From assembly GCF_965638725.1 (NCBI RefSeq), contig NC_134962.1, positions 6,579,501 through 6,643,500 on the forward strand: 64,000 bases of DNA, in the 5' to 3' direction. Positions 61,601 to 64,000 of the stretch are shown one piece after another. Made by a program: the position numbers and the translations under genes. Source of the stretch: Aptenodytes patagonicus (lineage: Eukaryota > Chordata > Aves > Sphenisciformes > Spheniscidae). How positions within the stretch are numbered: the first letter of the stretch is position 1; the number at the start of each line of letters is the position of its first letter. The notes under the pieces are model-generated. The model was not told where the DNA came from. It saw nothing but the letters and a program-made list of their open reading frames with translations, and did not search any database.

Positions 61601-63385
61601 GCATTTCTGCTCTCAAAGTTTTGGGTTCTCATGCATGGTCCCATGCCCATCGTAAAGCCAAACTGAGGGGCTTTGCTGGGCCTGCTGGTGAAGATGCTGG
61701 TTTGGTTGAGGGATGAACGACTCTTCCATTTACCAGATTGCTTCCCTTCTCTGTTTTGAACTACTGAGTAATTACGTCCTTTGAAAAGCTTTGCTTCATT
61801 TATCTAACTCTTTGGACCAGTAATGTTACCCGGTGCACTGTGTTCGTGTCAGTGAAGAAGTGTTTCACTGTCTGAAATGGCATTGTATTGAGGTGAGGTT
61901 TGTGCACATGCTTGTGTTTTCATTTCAAAAAGTTTGCCCTGTGCAAGTAACTGTAATACATATGTAAGCTCTTGTGTATCCTGCAGTCCTGACAACAGTG
62001 GGTGGGCACCACCCTCCCTGCTTCTGCCGTTTCCAGCCTTGGAGAGGACTATTTTGTGCAAGTTTTGGTTCCCACGTCCTCAGCTCTTCAAACTGTGATG
62101 AGGAAAATAAGTACGGGTGCTTTGGAGAGAGCTGGCTGACCAAATGGCCTGTTGGTTTTTTCCTTTTATTACCAGTTCCTAAGAAATGTCTGAAGGAAGC
62201 TGTCACGCACAGTTTTGTGGTGTTACTTTCCATATAAATGGCTGCTAGGGTCACCAAAGTGTGGCCTCAGAGGAGAGAGGTAGCAGCTTCCAAGGTCAGG
62301 AACAGCAGGGAGGTGTCCCAAGCGGGTACCAGCAGTGACTTTCAAATAGACAGGGAGGCACTCATGACATGGGCTCTCCTGGGCACGGTCTGTGGCAGGA
62401 CACATCTGTGGAGAGTTTCTCTTGCCTTGGAAGGGGCTCTCCTGGCTACTCTGCTTAGTTCTGCTTGGACTTGGGAAGTCCCATGTTTTGCAATCCCAGC
62501 GCACAGAGTGGAAATCAGGTGTCTTGATAAGTGATGGAGTTCATGGTGCCTCAGAGCAGGGGTTTCACCCGCCCAAAACTTCAGTTGTTTCTATGGCCCA
62601 AATACGGTGCGGTTTTTTCATTGGTTTTATTTTTTCTGCAGTTCCTAAGGTGTGGGCAAGCGCTGTGACACCAGGCTGCCAGCTTTCAACAGCAGCATCC
62701 CAGAAATACTGGTTAATCACTAGTTTATTAGCTTATGGCCTTAGGCAAAGCTGAAATAATTACAGCCCATTTGTTGGGCTAATGACTCTTTTTTACTAGA
62801 TGTATAATTTAATATATGGTAACTTGCATGCTTAATTATGCTCTTCAAAGCTTCTTTTGAAGGAATTTATTATTCTGCATGCGTGTATATAAAAGGGTTG
62901 GGAGCTGGCTGGCTTTGCTTGCATGCTACTCTGTGTTAAAATCTAGGTAGTTTATTTAAGAAGATTTTAATTTAGATATGGGTATTTCCTCCTTTGCTTG
63001 TTCTTTCAATATTTTTATCTTTGAGTGCTTGAAAAATAAATAATGATGAATTACCAACATGTTTAAAATGGCATCATTTTATGCCCCATTGTAGCTTGCT
63101 ACATTGTTTTGGACAAGATGTAAACCCAAAGTCCTGATCAACAGGGCCATTGTGCCAGCAGTTTCCAAATGAATGCGAGTCTTGATCGCAGTGTCCTGGC
63201 TGCATTCCAGCCTGGTTCACATTTTACCCAACGGCAAGTCCCACTTCTGTTCTCGCTAACCTCAGTGGGAACAGAGGCAGACCTCTGTAAAGTGCTGCTA
63301 ATCCCACGTGCCATTTGCATGCAGCACTTGTAAAGCATTCTGGGATCAGTTTGGATGAAAAAGGCTACGCATGTAAGATGTTTTT

Positions 63386-63491
63386 CATTGGCATCCCAAA
63401 TCCGGTACTGTATCAATGAAAGAAGGCTATGAATTTGTCATTGGCATCCCAAATCCAGTACTATATCAATGAAAGAAGGTTATGAATTTGT
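63386..63491 (+). repeat. 53-bp tandem duplication
   Basis: Two adjacent 53-bp units (63386-63438 and 63439-63491), each starting CATTGGCATCCCAAATCC, differ at three positions, all transitions. The few differences suggest a fairly recent duplication. It lies in intergenic DNA. Confidence 0.9.
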
Positions 63492-64000
63492 CAATCGGGC
63501 TAATTTTTTTGAGTTAGGCAGCTGATTGAGAAGGATAATAAAAATGAATTTGATTTTCTTTCTGTGAGCTCTTAGTGTCCCCTTCATGGAGATTAAAAAT
63601 TTCCCGGTACTGTTTTCAGCTCCACAGAGCAAGCAAGAGATAATCTCCTGCTTGGATATACTCACACTATTGCGATCCAGTAATAGGATCGCCATACAGT
63701 TTTGACTTAACAGGCACTGGGAGAGGATAATCCTGTTTATTCGGTCATCCAAAACACTGATGATCTGAGATAATCAGTGGGCCGAGAGCAAGGGAGGAGG
63801 AGGGATCTGTGAGGTTCTCTTTGCCCGGGTGGTTCATCTGGTCAGATGCTTAGCACTGGGCAATGCCTTGATCTCATTACTGCAGCCCCGACAGAGCATG
63901 GGAGAGTACCAAAAACCTCCTCACAACACAAGCCACGGAGAAGGCAACCTGATAAAATAATAGCATTTGGCAGAGTCTGATCCAGATGTTGTGCTCAACA

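Larger units (their letters stand above)
47651..64000. other. Intergenic region to the end of the window
   Basis: About 16 kb with no supported gene. By synteny with mammals RBM38 is the next expected gene (on the minus strand here), but no RNA-recognition-motif exon is visible. Items that stand out are listed separately: a candidate regulatory block near 56.1-56.6 kb, an exon-like segment near 57.2 kb, a GC-rich patch near 58.5 kb and a tandem duplication near 63.4 kb. Confidence 0.45.

Overview
This window is vertebrate, almost certainly avian, nuclear DNA. Multi-exon genes with GT-AG introns sit in AT-rich spacers with few repeats. The repeats seen are a CR1 LINE 3' end and two solo LTRs of a type I associate with bird ERVL-like elements. 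Two genes are resolved base by base. PCK1 (cytosolic GTP-dependent phosphoenolpyruvate carboxykinase) lies on the minus strand at 0.36-8.6 kb. CTCFL (BORIS, the CTCF paralogue) lies on the plus strand at about 22.9-37.5 kb. They are head to head, as in the mammalian block RBM38-CTCFL-PCK1-ZBP1 read in reverse.

PCK1: nine coding exons total 1869 nt, giving exactly 622 codons plus a stop. All introns have GT-AG ends, and the catalytic residues fall at the mammalian residue numbers. A short 5' UTR exon, a TATA-like box and a cAMP response element lie upstream with classical spacing. A 581-bp solo LTR with a perfect 5-bp target duplication interrupts intron 8.

8.65-22.0 kb: intergenic, with no supported gene. 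It holds one nested inverted repeat and a second 571-bp solo LTR that ends about 200 bp before a CpG island (22.2-22.86 kb), the likely CTCFL promoter.

CTCFL: ten coding exons total 1848 nt, giving 615 codons plus a stop. All nine introns have GT-AG ends with matching phases, and there is no frameshift or premature stop. All eleven zinc fingers (ten C2H2, one C2HC) keep their ligands. As I recall, published work found only traces of BORIS in chicken, so an apparently intact bird CTCFL is the main discovery here.

37.5-64 kb: about 26 kb with no supported gene. It contains a CR1 fragment, a motif-dense candidate conserved non-coding element near 56.1-56.6 kb, a GC-rich patch near 58.5 kb, one exon-like segment near 57.2 kb and a 53-bp tandem duplication near 63.4 kb. 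RBM38, the expected next gene, is not seen. No tRNA, rRNA or CRISPR feature was found.
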